64,000 nt of DNA from Clostridium sp. MD294 (GCF_000364165.2 NZ_CP097810.1:2234130-2298129), one strand, 5' to 3'. Shown: positions 10,025 to 18,972, counted from the stretch's first letter. Numbers and translations: made by a program. Notes: a model not told the origin generated them from the letters alone.

Positions 10025-10306
10025 TCAATAACAGTATGGTGGAATAATTTCATAATTAATATCATACTGTGATAATTGTTTTAAAATATCTTTTACCCAA
10101 TATGCATTTCCTTCTCCTATTAAATTTTTTTTATTTTTTAATTTTTTACTTGCTTCAATATAGTTTATATTACACACTTTAGAAAATGCTTTTATTTCCA
10201 TTTTACTATATTTGTTTCCTTTTAATATAATATATATTTTATATATGTTTTTATCATATAACATAACGCTATAAGATGTTACAGGAATGTCTTCTTCTAA
10301 TTTCAT
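10025..10306 (-). CDS. Small uncharacterised protein in the cobalamin operon
   Basis: 93 residues, not recognised. AAAGGAG lies at good distance before the ATG, and the gene is co-oriented between cbiD (83 bases upstream) and cbiF (39 bases downstream), so it is very probably translated. The C-terminal 60 residues (MEIKAFSKVCNINYIEASKKL, then LIGEGNAYWVKDILKQL and YDINYEIIPPY) look like an alpha-beta fold in which a helix carries an EA pair. This faintly recalls the L7/L12 C-terminal or ClpS-type fold. That likeness is only a guess; no enzymatic motif or membrane segment is visible. Confidence 0.75.
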   Translation of the reverse strand: MKLEEDIPVTSYSVMLYDKNIYKIYIILKGNKYSKMEIKAFSKVCNINYIEASKKLKNKKNLIGEGNAYWVKDILKQLSQYDINYEIIPPYCY

Positions 10307-10389
10307 AAAAATTCACTCCTTTATTCTATTTCAATAGTTTTGAGTAAAACTCTATCTATTTTGTATTTATGTATGTTTCTATTATTTTT

Positions 10390-11502
10390 CTATAGATATT
10401 TTTTTAAAAATGCTTCTACACCTTGTGACTGTGCCAAAATACCCATTTTTTCAGAAAACAAAATTATATTTATTTCTATTTCTTTCTGTAATCTATACTG
10501 TATATGTTCTATTATTTTTTGTAATATTGTGTGCATTGTTTTTTGAAAAATCACTTCATTATATTCTCGTAGTAAAAATAGTGCTTGCTCTGTTGTGACA
10601 GTTTCCATAATATTTTTAATTATTTCACTTTCTGCTCCTGCCATAGCAGCATGAACACCTATAATTTCCCTTCTGCAATCTGCATATTTAGAATGTGTTT
10701 GCATTACTCCTCCTGCAATTTTTATCATTTTTCCAATATGCCCTACTAATAATAGTGACTGTATGGGTAATGTATTAACAAAATCTATACATTCTCCTAT
10801 AAAATTACTTATTTTTACAGCATTATCTATATCTATATCAAAATGTTTTTTTAAAAAATCACTTCCATAATTTCCAAATGTTAGTATAATTGTTCCATTA
10901 CTATTTATAGCTTTCATATTTAATTCTACTTTAATGCTATTTAACAATGCTTGTTCACTCATAGGCTCTACAATACCACTTGTTCCTAATATAGATATGC
11001 CCCCTACAATGCCTAATTTTTCATTATATGTTTTTTTGGCAATTTCTACGCCCTCAGGTGCGAATATAGTAATAGCAATTCCTTTATTATAATCTGCCAA
11101 TGTACATACTTCTTGCACACATTGTTTTATCATATGTATAGGTACATTATTGATTGCTGCTTCTCCTATCTCTCTTTGCAATCCTCTTTTAGTAACACGT
11201 CCTATACCCTTTCCTCCATCTATTACAATACCATATTCTTCTATTTTTTCTGCCATAGCATATAATAACATACCATTTGTTACATCAGGGTCATCTCCAC
11301 TATATTTTTTGACAGCACAAATCGTTTTTTGTTCTTTCCAATAGCAGCATTGTAGTTGTAACTGTAATATTATTCCCTTTGGTGTTTGTAATGATACTTG
11401 TGAAAGTTTTTGGTTTAAAAGAAGTAATGTAACAGCTCCTTTTGCTGCTGCTGCTGCACAGCTTCCTGTTGTATAACCTATTTTTAAATTTTTTTCAATC
11501 AT
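10390..11502 (-). CDS. cbiD: Cobalt-precorrin-5B C1-methyltransferase CbiD
   Basis: 370 residues. CbiD methylates C1 of cobalt-precorrin-5B, the step after CbiG, and exists only in the anaerobic route. The N-terminus has the signature GYTTGSCAAAAAKGAV. GDDPDVTNGM, ITIFAPEGVEIAKKT and GGISILGTSGIVEPMSEQAL are further conserved blocks, with VGHIGKMIKIAGG near the C-terminus. The ATG overlaps the stop of the 137-residue gene upstream (ATGA), so that gene belongs to the same transcript. Confidence 0.96.
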   Translation of the reverse strand: MIEKNLKIGYTTGSCAAAAAKGAVTLLLLNQKLSQVSLQTPKGIILQLQLQCCYWKEQKTICAVKKYSGDDPDVTNGMLLYAMAEKIEEYGIVIDGGKGIGRVTKRGLQREIGEAAINNVPIHMIKQCVQEVCTLADYNKGIAITIFAPEGVEIAKKTYNEKLGIVGGISILGTSGIVEPMSEQALLNSIKVELNMKAINSNGTIILTFGNYGSDFLKKHFDIDIDNAVKISNFIGECIDFVNTLPIQSLLLVGHIGKMIKIAGGVMQTHSKYADCRREIIGVHAAMAGAESEIIKNIMETVTTEQALFLLREYNEVIFQKTMHTILQKIIEHIQYRLQKEIEINIILFSEKMGILAQSQGVEAFLKKYL

Positions 11503-11912
11503 TCTATATCCTTTTTATAACAATCTATTAATTCCTCTGCTGTTTTATTGTAGTATTCTGTTTCATCTTGTGCAAAATTTTGTCCTGTTTTAGAAGCATA
11601 AAATGCTTTGATAGCTTCTATTTTTGTCATGTGATATTGTTTTGCAATTTCTTTTAATACTTTAGGTAACACAGATTGTCTTTCTTTATGTTTATTATAA
11701 TCATTTTTTTCTGCATCTGTTGTATTTTCTACGTATCCATCTATCATACCTATAAAAAAATCTTCATTCATGTCACAATATATTTCATATCCTTCTAATA
11801 AAAGTTGAAAAATACCCTTTTCATAAAAAGAATGTGCTACCTTATCACTTGAAACATTTTTAACATGACTATAATTTTCTACGCAATTTACTAGTAATTC
11901 AAATTGGTTCAT
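11499..11912 (-). CDS. Uncharacterised small protein, first gene of the cobalamin operon
   Basis: 137 residues, acidic and helical, no membrane segment or signal peptide. Two parts are visible. Residues 1-60 (NQFELLVNCVENYSHVKN ... LLLEGYEIYC ... IDGYV) have the look of the DUF3791 group of small clostridial proteins. Residues 80-137 (LKEIAKQYHMTKIEAIKAFY, TGQNFAQDETEYYNKTAEEL) may be a second helical domain. The family link is weak. AAGGAG precedes the ATG, and its stop overlaps cbiD. A role in cobalamin synthesis is suggested only by position. Confidence 0.72.
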   Translation of the reverse strand: MNQFELLVNCVENYSHVKNVSSDKVAHSFYEKGIFQLLLEGYEIYCDMNEDFFIGMIDGYVENTTDAEKNDYNKHKERQSVLPKVLKEIAKQYHMTKIEAIKAFYASKTGQNFAQDETEYYNKTAEELIDCYKKDIE

Positions 11913-11990
11913 ATCAATATCTCCTTATATCAAATAAAATTTTGTTTTATAAAAGTATACCATATATTACAAAAAAGAAATAGTTTGTTT

Positions 11991-12020
11991 TTGTATGAAA
12001 TTGTTATAATTTATTATACT
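11991..12020 (+). promoter_or_regulatory. Candidate sigma-A promoter of trxB
   Basis: TTGTAT at 11991-11996 and TATACT at 12015-12020 are separated by 18 bases, about 45 bases before trxB. The 154-base divergent gap to the cobalamin operon holds no B12-box or long paired leader that would suggest a cobalamin riboswitch. A TATACT-like -10 on the other strand (11954-11959) may serve the cobalamin operon, but I see no convincing -35 for it. Confidence 0.45.
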
Positions 12021-12066
12021 AATAAAAAATGTAACATTTATTTTTTAATATAGAGGAAGTGTATTT

Positions 12067-12984
12067 ATGACAGATTTAATTATTATTGGTGCAGGCCCTG
12101 CTGGTATTACTGCTGCTATTTATGCTTTAAGAGCAGGCATTTCTGTTATGGTATTTGACGGTAATTTATATGGTGGCCAAGCCGCAATTACTTCTCAAAT
12201 TGAAAATTATCCTGCCATTAAATCTATTTCTGGTGCTGTATTTGCCCAAAAACTATATCATCAAGCCATTGATTTAAAAGCAAACATTATATTTGAAAAA
12301 GTAATTTCTGTTAATTTTTTAGATAAAATAAAAACTGTTACTACATCAAAAAATACTTATACTGCAAAAACAGTGATTGTTGCAACAGGAGTAAAAAGAC
12401 GTGTTTTAAATTGTGAAGGAGAAAAAGAATTTACTGGTAAAGGTGTTTCTTATTGTGCTACTTGTGATGGTGCTTTTTTTCGTAATAAAAAAGTTGTGAT
12501 AGTAGGAGGAGGCAATACAGCATTAGAAGATGCTCTTTTTTTGTCTAATCAATGTCAAAAAGTAACCATTGTTCATCGTAGAGATAGTTTCAGAGCAGAA
12601 AAAGCATTAATTAATGCAGTTTTATCACGAAATAATACAAATATAGTATACAATAGTAATATTGTAAAAATAAACGGAGAACAAACCATTACTTCCGTCG
12701 ATGTCTACAATACTGTTGATAACAGCATAAATAATATAGAAACATCAGGAGTATTCATTGCTATAGGATATGAACCAGATAATGCTTTTTTATCTGAATT
12801 TTTACAATTAAATACAGAGGGTTATATTATTTCAAATGAATACTGCACTACTAATATAGGTGGTATTTTTGTAGCAGGAGATACCAGAACAAAACCTCTT
12901 AGACAAATCGTAACCGCTTGTGCAGATGGTGCTATAGCAGGTGTTTCTGCTGTTTCCTATATCGCAAAATACTCTGATAGATAA
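12067..12984 (+). CDS. trxB: Thioredoxin reductase (FAD/NADPH)
   Basis: 305 residues, the usual length for the low-molecular-weight type. It passes electrons from NADPH through FAD to thioredoxin in the cytoplasm. The FAD site is GAGPAGITAAIYALRAG (8-24), the redox-active pair is Cys130-Ala-Thr-Cys133, the NADPH site is VGGGNTALEDALFL (146-159), and the C-terminal FAD loop is VAGDTRTKPLRQIVTACADG. It stands alone between divergent and convergent neighbours. GAGGAAGTG lies upstream of the ATG. Confidence 0.95.
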   Translation: MTDLIIIGAGPAGITAAIYALRAGISVMVFDGNLYGGQAAITSQIENYPAIKSISGAVFAQKLYHQAIDLKANIIFEKVISVNFLDKIKTVTTSKNTYTAKTVIVATGVKRRVLNCEGEKEFTGKGVSYCATCDGAFFRNKKVVIVGGGNTALEDALFLSNQCQKVTIVHRRDSFRAEKALINAVLSRNNTNIVYNSNIVKINGEQTITSVDVYNTVDNSINNIETSGVFIAIGYEPDNAFLSEFLQLNTEGYIISNEYCTTNIGGIFVAGDTRTKPLRQIVTACADGAIAGVSAVSYIAKYSDR

Positions 12985-12999
12985 TCTATCAGAGTATTT
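12967..12999. terminator. Bidirectional terminator between trxB and the methyltransferase gene
   Basis: A perfect 14-bp inverted repeat (12967-12980 and 12986-12999, loop ATAAT) spans the end of trxB and its stop codon. On the plus strand it is followed by CTTTTTT. The opposing gene ends at 12989 inside the right arm, so both convergent genes share it. Confidence 0.85.
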
Positions 13000-14704
13000 C
13001 TTTTTTAATGTGTTTTATTTGTTTTGCATTTAACTGATAACTCTGAAATATTATATCCTGTAATATACTCTCCTTTTTATAATCCCCCTTTAAAAATTCA
13101 TTTACCATTTCTATTATATCATTGTTTTGTTTTTGTGTAATTTGCGGAAAAGGCAAAAGTATTAAATTTCCTTTTAATATTTTTACTTGTCCAAACATTT
13201 TACTATACAAATATTGAAATAATTCAGAATTCAAATATGCCATAACTGTTTTAATTGACATGGTATGTATAGAAGGAATAAGTATATTAGCACTATTTAA
13301 AAATAGACTTTTTGTATTATCATAAGCAAATACTAATTTTTTAGATATAAATTTATATACTAATTTTTCTTCCGCTCTGTAATATTTTTCTGGTGCAACT
13401 TGTTGTAATTGTGTTCTATCATATATAATATATTTTTTTGCTGGTTTTAAAACATAGTGACAAATTTCTTTTCCTGTATAAATTACTTCACTTTTTTCAA
13501 AATATTCCTCTTTTAATTTATTTTTATTATCTCCTGTTACAATACCTAATGCCCAAATACTGTCATTTAAGTTATATTTTCCATATTTTTTCACTTGCTC
13601 TATAATTTCAATATCTATATCAGCCATAATACGAAATGTTTTATTTTCTGTTTTATAAAAAAAAGAAAGTGGAACTTTTTTTATTTTTTTTTGTTCATAT
13701 ATCAATACATTTTTACTTTGTTTTGCTTTCTGAAAGTTAATATCAATATATTTTGTTGTAACATCTGTAAATAATTCTTTATAAAATGTAATAGATTGAA
13801 AACAGCCTTTTTCTAATAAAAATGTTCTAATGTCTTTGTGCTTTTTGACATTTAATATAGCTTCTGGAAACAAAAATCGTATTGTTCCATATTGCTTTAG
13901 TTGCTGAAAAGCACGTACAAAAAAATAGGAAAATGTTTCTCTTGATGTAATTTCTGTCATATCACTAAAGTATTGTGAAGCTGCTCCCCAAGGAGGATTT
14001 GTTACAATATAATCAAACTTCTCATGAAATATAGCATTATTTGGTAAAGCGGATTGTTTTAAATAATCTCCACAATATATTTGAGGTTCAAATTCATAGT
14101 CACGGAATTTTAACAATAAATTGATTTTTGCAATCATTACTGCAATATTATCTTTATCCATACCATACAACTGTTTGGGTTGTATATTATTTAAGCTTAA
14201 TAAAAATGCTCCACTTCCACAGCAAGGGTCAAAAAAAGTTTGTCCTTTTGAAAAATCTAATTTATGTGTCATATTTTTTACTACATTATGAGGAGTATAA
14301 TAAGAACCAGTTATATTTTTTTGTCCTTCTGTCAATAAACATTGATATATTATTCCTAATATATCTATCTCATCATTAGGCAATGTATCATTTAAAAGCT
14401 CTGTTATAACAGCATATGGATATTGTTTCAATATATTTTGAACATATTTTTTGTGATATAAATTTGCCTTTTTTAACAAATTAATTCCTAATGACAATAA
14501 TATAGATGTGATATTCCATTTTTCACTATGAACAATATATAATAAATTTTGTATATATTTTATATTATTTGTATTGCAAAAATATTCTAGTGGTATAATA
14601 TTTTTTTGTGACAAACATTTATTAGCACGTGTGGTCAATTTTTGATTATTTTTGGTATGCAATTTATTCCAATTTTTCTTTGTAGCATTTGATATGATAT
14701 GCAA
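12989..14704 (-). CDS. N6-adenine DNA methyltransferase, TaqI/Eco57I-like, apparently orphan
   Basis: 571 residues from the TTG start at 14704. Motif I (FFDPCCGSGAF, about 157-167) binds SAM and NPPW (about 236-239) is the catalytic motif IV of gamma-type N6-adenine methyltransferases. GSYYTPHNVVKNM just before motif I is typical of the N6_Mtase family. The C-terminal 250 residues would be the target recognition part, as in TaqI-like enzymes. No restriction gene lies beside it, and I see no nuclease motif, so it may be a solitary methylase or a type IIG remnant. An ATG at 14734 is in frame but lies inside the upstream gene's terminator hairpin without a ribosome site. The TTG has GGAGG eight bases before it. 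Confidence 0.88.
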   Translation of the reverse strand: MHIISNATKKNWNKLHTKNNQKLTTRANKCLSQKNIIPLEYFCNTNNIKYIQNLLYIVHSEKWNITSILLSLGINLLKKANLYHKKYVQNILKQYPYAVITELLNDTLPNDEIDILGIIYQCLLTEGQKNITGSYYTPHNVVKNMTHKLDFSKGQTFFDPCCGSGAFLLSLNNIQPKQLYGMDKDNIAVMIAKINLLLKFRDYEFEPQIYCGDYLKQSALPNNAIFHEKFDYIVTNPPWGAASQYFSDMTEITSRETFSYFFVRAFQQLKQYGTIRFLFPEAILNVKKHKDIRTFLLEKGCFQSITFYKELFTDVTTKYIDINFQKAKQSKNVLIYEQKKIKKVPLSFFYKTENKTFRIMADIDIEIIEQVKKYGKYNLNDSIWALGIVTGDNKNKLKEEYFEKSEVIYTGKEICHYVLKPAKKYIIYDRTQLQQVAPEKYYRAEEKLVYKFISKKLVFAYDNTKSLFLNSANILIPSIHTMSIKTVMAYLNSELFQYLYSKMFGQVKILKGNLILLPFPQITQKQNNDIIEMVNEFLKGDYKKESILQDIIFQSYQLNAKQIKHIKKEIL

Positions 14705-14727
14705 TACATTTTCCTCCAAACAACAGC

Positions 14728-14756
14728 AAAACATTGAGAATATATCTCAATGTTTT
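14728..14756 (-). terminator. Terminator after the TPR-DUF2185 gene
   Basis: Inverted repeat with 12-bp arms (14728-14739 and 14745-14756, loop ATATA) just downstream of the stop at 14759. The T-run after it on the minus strand is short, so some read-through into the methyltransferase gene is likely. Confidence 0.7.
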
Positions 14757-14758
14757 TA

Positions 14759-15616
14759 TTACTCTTCTGAACTTTCTGCCTCTCTAAATATTCCTTGTTC
14801 ATCTCTATAATATGCTTTTCCATATTCTGCATTTAAAAATGGTATAATATCAGGGTCATAATTACATAGCAAATTTAAGTCATACAGTCCAAAATTTTTT
14901 TCATCTGCCATATAGTCACTACTTTCATCTCCTGCAATAAAACGCCAACCGCTGTCTTCTCTACCTTTTTTAGGAATATCTCTATACATAAAACCAATTT
15001 TTTCTCCTTCTACAATAATACGATTTGTAGCAAAACAATTTCTTGAGCCTTTCCAATCTTTTAGCATATTTTCTTCAATATGAAATACAATACTATTATC
15101 TTTTAATACTCTTAACAATGTATGTGTATTTAATATATCTTTATGTTGAGGTAACTTTTTTATCATTTGTTTTATGTTTTGTATCATATCAATATTTTCT
15201 GTTTTTTGTTTCATCTTTTTTAATTCTTCTATCATATGATTGATATAGTCATGTACATTTTCTTGTTTTTCTGCACTTTTCGTTACTGCTAAAAATAAAA
15301 GTACTTCTTGATTATTTGGTTGTAATTTTAATGCTTTTTCAAACATTTCTGTAGCATCTCTATACTTTTTTTGTAAAAAATAAGTATATCCTATTCTCAT
15401 ATACCACATATAATCTTTTCTACCTTGATTTGCAACTTTTAAAAGATACCCCATTGCATCATCATATTCTCCTATTTCATTGAGTGCTCTAGCAAAAAGA
15501 CAGGTTAAATCATATCCCCATTGCTCTGGTTCTATTTCTAGCAATTCATTTATAATTTCTTGATATTTTTTTTCATTATAAAGTTTTTGTAAATTTTCTA
15601 ATAGAGATTGTTTCAT
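14759..15616 (-). CDS. TPR-repeat protein with C-terminal DUF2185 (Imm33-like) domain
   Basis: 285 residues, cytoplasmic. Residues 1-125 form about three TPR units: LLEIEPEQWGYDLTCLFARALNEIGEYDDAM, then YMRIGYTYFLQKKYRDATEM with FEKALKLQPNNQEV. Residues 188-275 match the DUF2185 pattern found in Imm33-type immunity proteins: SRNCFATNRIIVEGEKIGFMYR, DSGWRFIAGDES and NFGLYDLNLLCNYDP. Such proteins often guard against contact or polymorphic toxins, but no toxin gene is nearby. It is transcribed toward the methyltransferase gene. Confidence 0.85.
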   Translation of the reverse strand: MKQSLLENLQKLYNEKKYQEIINELLEIEPEQWGYDLTCLFARALNEIGEYDDAMGYLLKVANQGRKDYMWYMRIGYTYFLQKKYRDATEMFEKALKLQPNNQEVLLFLAVTKSAEKQENVHDYINHMIEELKKMKQKTENIDMIQNIKQMIKKLPQHKDILNTHTLLRVLKDNSIVFHIEENMLKDWKGSRNCFATNRIIVEGEKIGFMYRDIPKKGREDSGWRFIAGDESSDYMADEKNFGLYDLNLLCNYDPDIIPFLNAEYGKAYYRDEQGIFREAESSEE

Positions 15617-15732
15617 AATAGGCTCATCTCTTTTCCAGTATTTATATATTTATTAGAACATTCTACCATATTTTGTATGACACTATTTTAGCAATTTTAT
15701 ATTCTTTTTTCAAGGAAAATACGCCTATAATT

Positions 15733-18408
15733 TTAAAATGTTTGTATTGTTTTTCCATCAATACAATAATATTGTACATCTATTTGATTGATAGAAACAT
15801 AATCTCTTAAATTTTGTTCTAAAGTATTATCAAAAGCAAAAGTGTCTTGATTTTCATTTGACAAAATCGGTATCATTTGTTTATCCTCTGCACAAAATGT
15901 TTCTAATGCTTCATTAGACTGTAATTTGACCTCTTTTAATAATATGGTATCTCCTGTTTGTTCAAATGCAATTTTTACAGGCAATATATAGCTATTTTTT
16001 AAACACAACACATTCCCTCTGTTCTGCTTTAATATCTCAAAATTATAACATTTTATTTTAGCATAATAATTAGTTTTGAGAGCATTTTCGTATTCGTGTG
16101 TTATACCATTTGGAGAAGTATATAACAACAAAGAGGATAATACTTTTATATTTCTCGCTTTATATTCTTTTTCAATTGCCATAAATATTTGTTTTTTATG
16201 TCTTGGTAATAACAATTCGCTGTCTTTTTCTTCTTCCACTACAGTGCTATAAAGAGGATAAACACCATTATATTCTGACTGATATCTTTCATACCATTCT
16301 TCTGCAGGCATATTCGTAACTCCTATATTTTCTCCTAGTATATCTTGACAAGCTCTCATCATAACTTGCCCTCTTAAGCCTTTTGCTGTACCTTCTTCAA
16401 AACGCTCTAAAAAATAATATAGTGCTTGTTTTCCCTTTTGTATAATTTTTTGATAGCTGTCATTGGGTGCATTTTGAATGTAACTTTCTACATCAGAATG
16501 ATGTGCTACTTTTTTGTTGTATATTATTTCATCTAAAGCAGTATCAATTTCTTTCTGCCATTGTTCATAACCAATATGGCTTTCTGTTTTCATACTATCT
16601 ACATATTCCAAAAAATAGCGATAAGATGCTACACTATCTGTATATCCTTCTAATATACCCTCTTTCAATAAATCAGGTGCACCATCATAAGCAATCACAT
16701 TTTCCCTTTCTACACAAAACATTATTTTTTGTTCATTTTGATAAGAAATGTGATATTCTACATATTTTAAATTTTTTATTAAGCTAAACAGCACCATAAA
16801 ACTTTTTTTAAAATGAAATTCTACATCATCATTTACTTCTATTTCACTATTGTTAAATCCATGACCACTACCATTATAAGGCTGTGTTTTTAAAAAGTCT
16901 TCTATAGTATAATATATTTTGATGCCATAAGGCTCTGCATCACTTTGTATTTCAAATCCATTACTTACCATACCATCTGGTGCACCTAGTTCTGTTAATA
17001 TATTTCCTACTGCGGAATTATCTCCTACATAATCCGTTTTCCATTTTAAAAATCTTTGTATTTCTTCATCGCTATATTGTTTTTTAGCACTTTCTATTTG
17101 TTCTGATTTTTCTGTTATATTTTGAATACCTTGACTACAGCCTACAAGCAATGTATTTACTAACAAGCATAATACTATTATGGCATACAATGTTTTTTTC
17201 TCTTTTCCTTTTGTTTTGACAATAAAACAAATACTAAAAAATGCAAACAGATTAAACAGATAAAATAATAGTGTTAACTGCTGTTTTGCAGCAAATTCAA
17301 CTATAGTATAACTTAATACAAATATTAGCCCTAACAATAGTAACAATAATTTACCACTTTTTTTAGCATTTGTATCTAATATATTTTCAAATCTTTTTTT
17401 CATATATTCTTTCTCCTTTACAAAATCTATTGACAACACATTATTTTTAGAAATGCTTTCATTTATTGCCAATAATATCATAATACTATATTGTTTTCTT
17501 TGTTCTTTAGAGCAATTTTCCATTACTACATCATCACAAGACAATTCAATATCTCTTTCTACTATTTTGACAAATGCTGTTACAAAAGGATTAAAAAAAT
17601 GAATAACAGACACCAATACACATAATAATTGATAGTATAAGTCTTTTCTTTTATAGTGGCATAACTCATGTTTTAATATCATTTCCATATGCTGCTGTGA
17701 CATTTCTTGTTTTGTAATATAAATTCCTTTTTTAAACATTCCAAAGCACATAGGACTTTCAATAACACTACAAACAAATAGGGAAGGTATTTTTTTTATT
17801 TTCATATCATTACAAACTTTTTTGTATATTTCTATAGTATTTTTTTGTAATACAGTTGTTCTCCAACGCATCACTTTTTTATAAAATAATAAATATTGTA
17901 ATAGTAAATATAATAGCTTTGTTATTACAACAAAAAACCAAATATAAGCAAATATTATAATTAATGAAGTATTATATGGAAGAGTAAAAAAAGAATATTG
18001 TGTATATTGTATTTTAGGTATTTCTGGTATAGTGATTATTGGTATTTTAGGTATTGTAATTGTTTTTATTTCTGATGCTGATGGTGTTATTTTTTCAGAA
18101 GGTATATCTGATTTCGACAATTCTAAATTATTTTTATTATTATCGTATTTTTTAGCAAATTTACTTGTTGTTTCTGTCATTTCTACTGCAGGTAAAATAT
18201 TATTTAACGTTAAATTTTCATTATTACCCGTATATACAGGTAATAATAAACGCAGTAGTATAATCCAAAATAAGCTATATTTCCATGCTGTACTATATCG
18301 TTTTCTAAATTTATTTTCCAAAAGCATTATAATGATTAAAAATGGTATCATACCTATAGATGTTTTTAATAGTGCCTGAAATGTATGAAGTAACATTGTT
18401 TCAAACAT
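15733..18408 (-). CDS. BlaR1/MecR1-like M56 metalloprotease with lipoprotein-like DUF4825 C-terminal half
   Basis: 891 residues from the ATG at 18408; AAGG lies eight bases upstream, and in-frame GTG (18417) and ATG (18414) are possible. Residues 1-375 are the M56 membrane protease: hydrophobic segments near 16-32, 44-58, 147-178, 263-280 and 355-375, and zinc site HELCH at 247-251 followed by ERDIELSCDD. After two more hydrophobic segments comes LLVGC (Cys424), like a lipobox. Next is a DUF4825-type region (FLKWKTDYVGDNSAVGNIL onward, about 453-590). The rest, to 891, is not recognised. There is no SxxK penicillin-sensor domain, so the inducer is unlikely to be a beta-lactam bound as in BlaR1. 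It overlaps blaI by 8 bases. Confidence 0.88.
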   Translation of the reverse strand: MFETMLLHTFQALLKTSIGMIPFLIIIMLLENKFRKRYSTAWKYSLFWIILLRLLLPVYTGNNENLTLNNILPAVEMTETTSKFAKKYDNNKNNLELSKSDIPSEKITPSASEIKTITIPKIPIITIPEIPKIQYTQYSFFTLPYNTSLIIIFAYIWFFVVITKLLYLLLQYLLFYKKVMRWRTTVLQKNTIEIYKKVCNDMKIKKIPSLFVCSVIESPMCFGMFKKGIYITKQEMSQQHMEMILKHELCHYKRKDLYYQLLCVLVSVIHFFNPFVTAFVKIVERDIELSCDDVVMENCSKEQRKQYSIMILLAINESISKNNVLSIDFVKEKEYMKKRFENILDTNAKKSGKLLLLLLGLIFVLSYTIVEFAAKQQLTLLFYLFNLFAFFSICFIVKTKGKEKKTLYAIIVLCLLVNTLLVGCSQGIQNITEKSEQIESAKKQYSDEEIQRFLKWKTDYVGDNSAVGNILTELGAPDGMVSNGFEIQSDAEPYGIKIYYTIEDFLKTQPYNGSGHGFNNSEIEVNDDVEFHFKKSFMVLFSLIKNLKYVEYHISYQNEQKIMFCVERENVIAYDGAPDLLKEGILEGYTDSVASYRYFLEYVDSMKTESHIGYEQWQKEIDTALDEIIYNKKVAHHSDVESYIQNAPNDSYQKIIQKGKQALYYFLERFEEGTAKGLRGQVMMRACQDILGENIGVTNMPAEEWYERYQSEYNGVYPLYSTVVEEEKDSELLLPRHKKQIFMAIEKEYKARNIKVLSSLLLYTSPNGITHEYENALKTNYYAKIKCYNFEILKQNRGNVLCLKNSYILPVKIAFEQTGDTILLKEVKLQSNEALETFCAEDKQMIPILSNENQDTFAFDNTLEQNLRDYVSINQIDVQYYCIDGKTIQTF

Positions 18409-18793
18409 TTTCATCACCTTCTGTACTTTTTTCTATAAATTCTGCTAATTCTTTTAAGTCTTTTTTAGTGATACAATGGCTGTGATAAAGAGAAGCAACT
18501 AATTTTGTTACAGAGTTTTCATTTATTTTTTTTAAAAAAGAGCCATTTTCAAATGCTAAATATTCTTTTTGTTCTATTACAATATCATACAATTTATTTT
18601 TTCCTTTTTTATAACTTGTTAAAAATCCTCTATCTATTAAACGATTTAAAAGCGTTTGTAGTGCAGAAACATTCCATGTTCTCTGATTGTCTAACTCTTG
18701 TTTTATTTCAGAAGTAGACATACCACTTCCTTTTTGCCATACTACTTTCATCACTTCTAATTCTGTATCTGGTAAACGTGTCAATTTTTTCAT
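18401..18793 (-). CDS. blaI: BlaI/MecI-family transcriptional repressor
   Basis: 130 residues, the usual size. Winged-helix DNA-binding domain at residues 1-75 (LPDTELEVMKVVWQKGSGMSTSEIKQEL, NVSALQTLLNRLIDRGFL, YKKGKNKLYD) and a helical dimerisation tail. Family members are cut or released through the partner M56 protease when the signal arrives. The gene is followed directly by such a protease. Two perfect TACA-NN-TGTA dyads lie 13-49 bases upstream, so it should repress itself and the protease gene. Confidence 0.93.
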   Translation of the reverse strand: MKKLTRLPDTELEVMKVVWQKGSGMSTSEIKQELDNQRTWNVSALQTLLNRLIDRGFLTSYKKGKNKLYDIVIEQKEYLAFENGSFLKKINENSVTKLVASLYHSHCITKKDLKELAEFIEKSTEGDENV

Positions 18794-18805
18794 AGTATCA
18801 TCTCC

Positions 18806-18841
18806 TACATTTGTATGATATTATTATATCTTACATTTGTA
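18806..18841. promoter_or_regulatory. Tandem BlaI-type operators
   Basis: The palindrome TACATTTGTA occurs twice, at 18806-18815 and 18832-18841, with centres 26 bases apart. TACA/TGTA half sites are the known BlaI/MecI recognition pattern. The pair sits just upstream of blaI, where the promoter of the blaI-protease operon must lie. The divergent padR operon begins about 130 bases further on, so an effect on it is possible but not shown. Confidence 0.82.
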
Positions 18842-18972
18842 GTAATTGTCAATAAAACTTTTCTTAATAAAGTTTTAAGATATTTTTTAATAACAGGTAT
18901 TGTTTATTACATAGTAGTATGTTATAATTGCTACATTACAATAACAAGAACTGTAGAAAGGAGGAAAATATT

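Noticed and set aside
14705..14734. ATG start of the DNA methyltransferase at 14734
   Set aside because: It lies within a terminator hairpin and has no ribosome site; TTG at 14704 has GGAGG at ideal distance.
15733..18408. Beta-lactam sensor function of the BlaR1-like protein
   Set aside because: No SxxK-SxN-KTG penicillin-binding set is visible in the C-terminal part.
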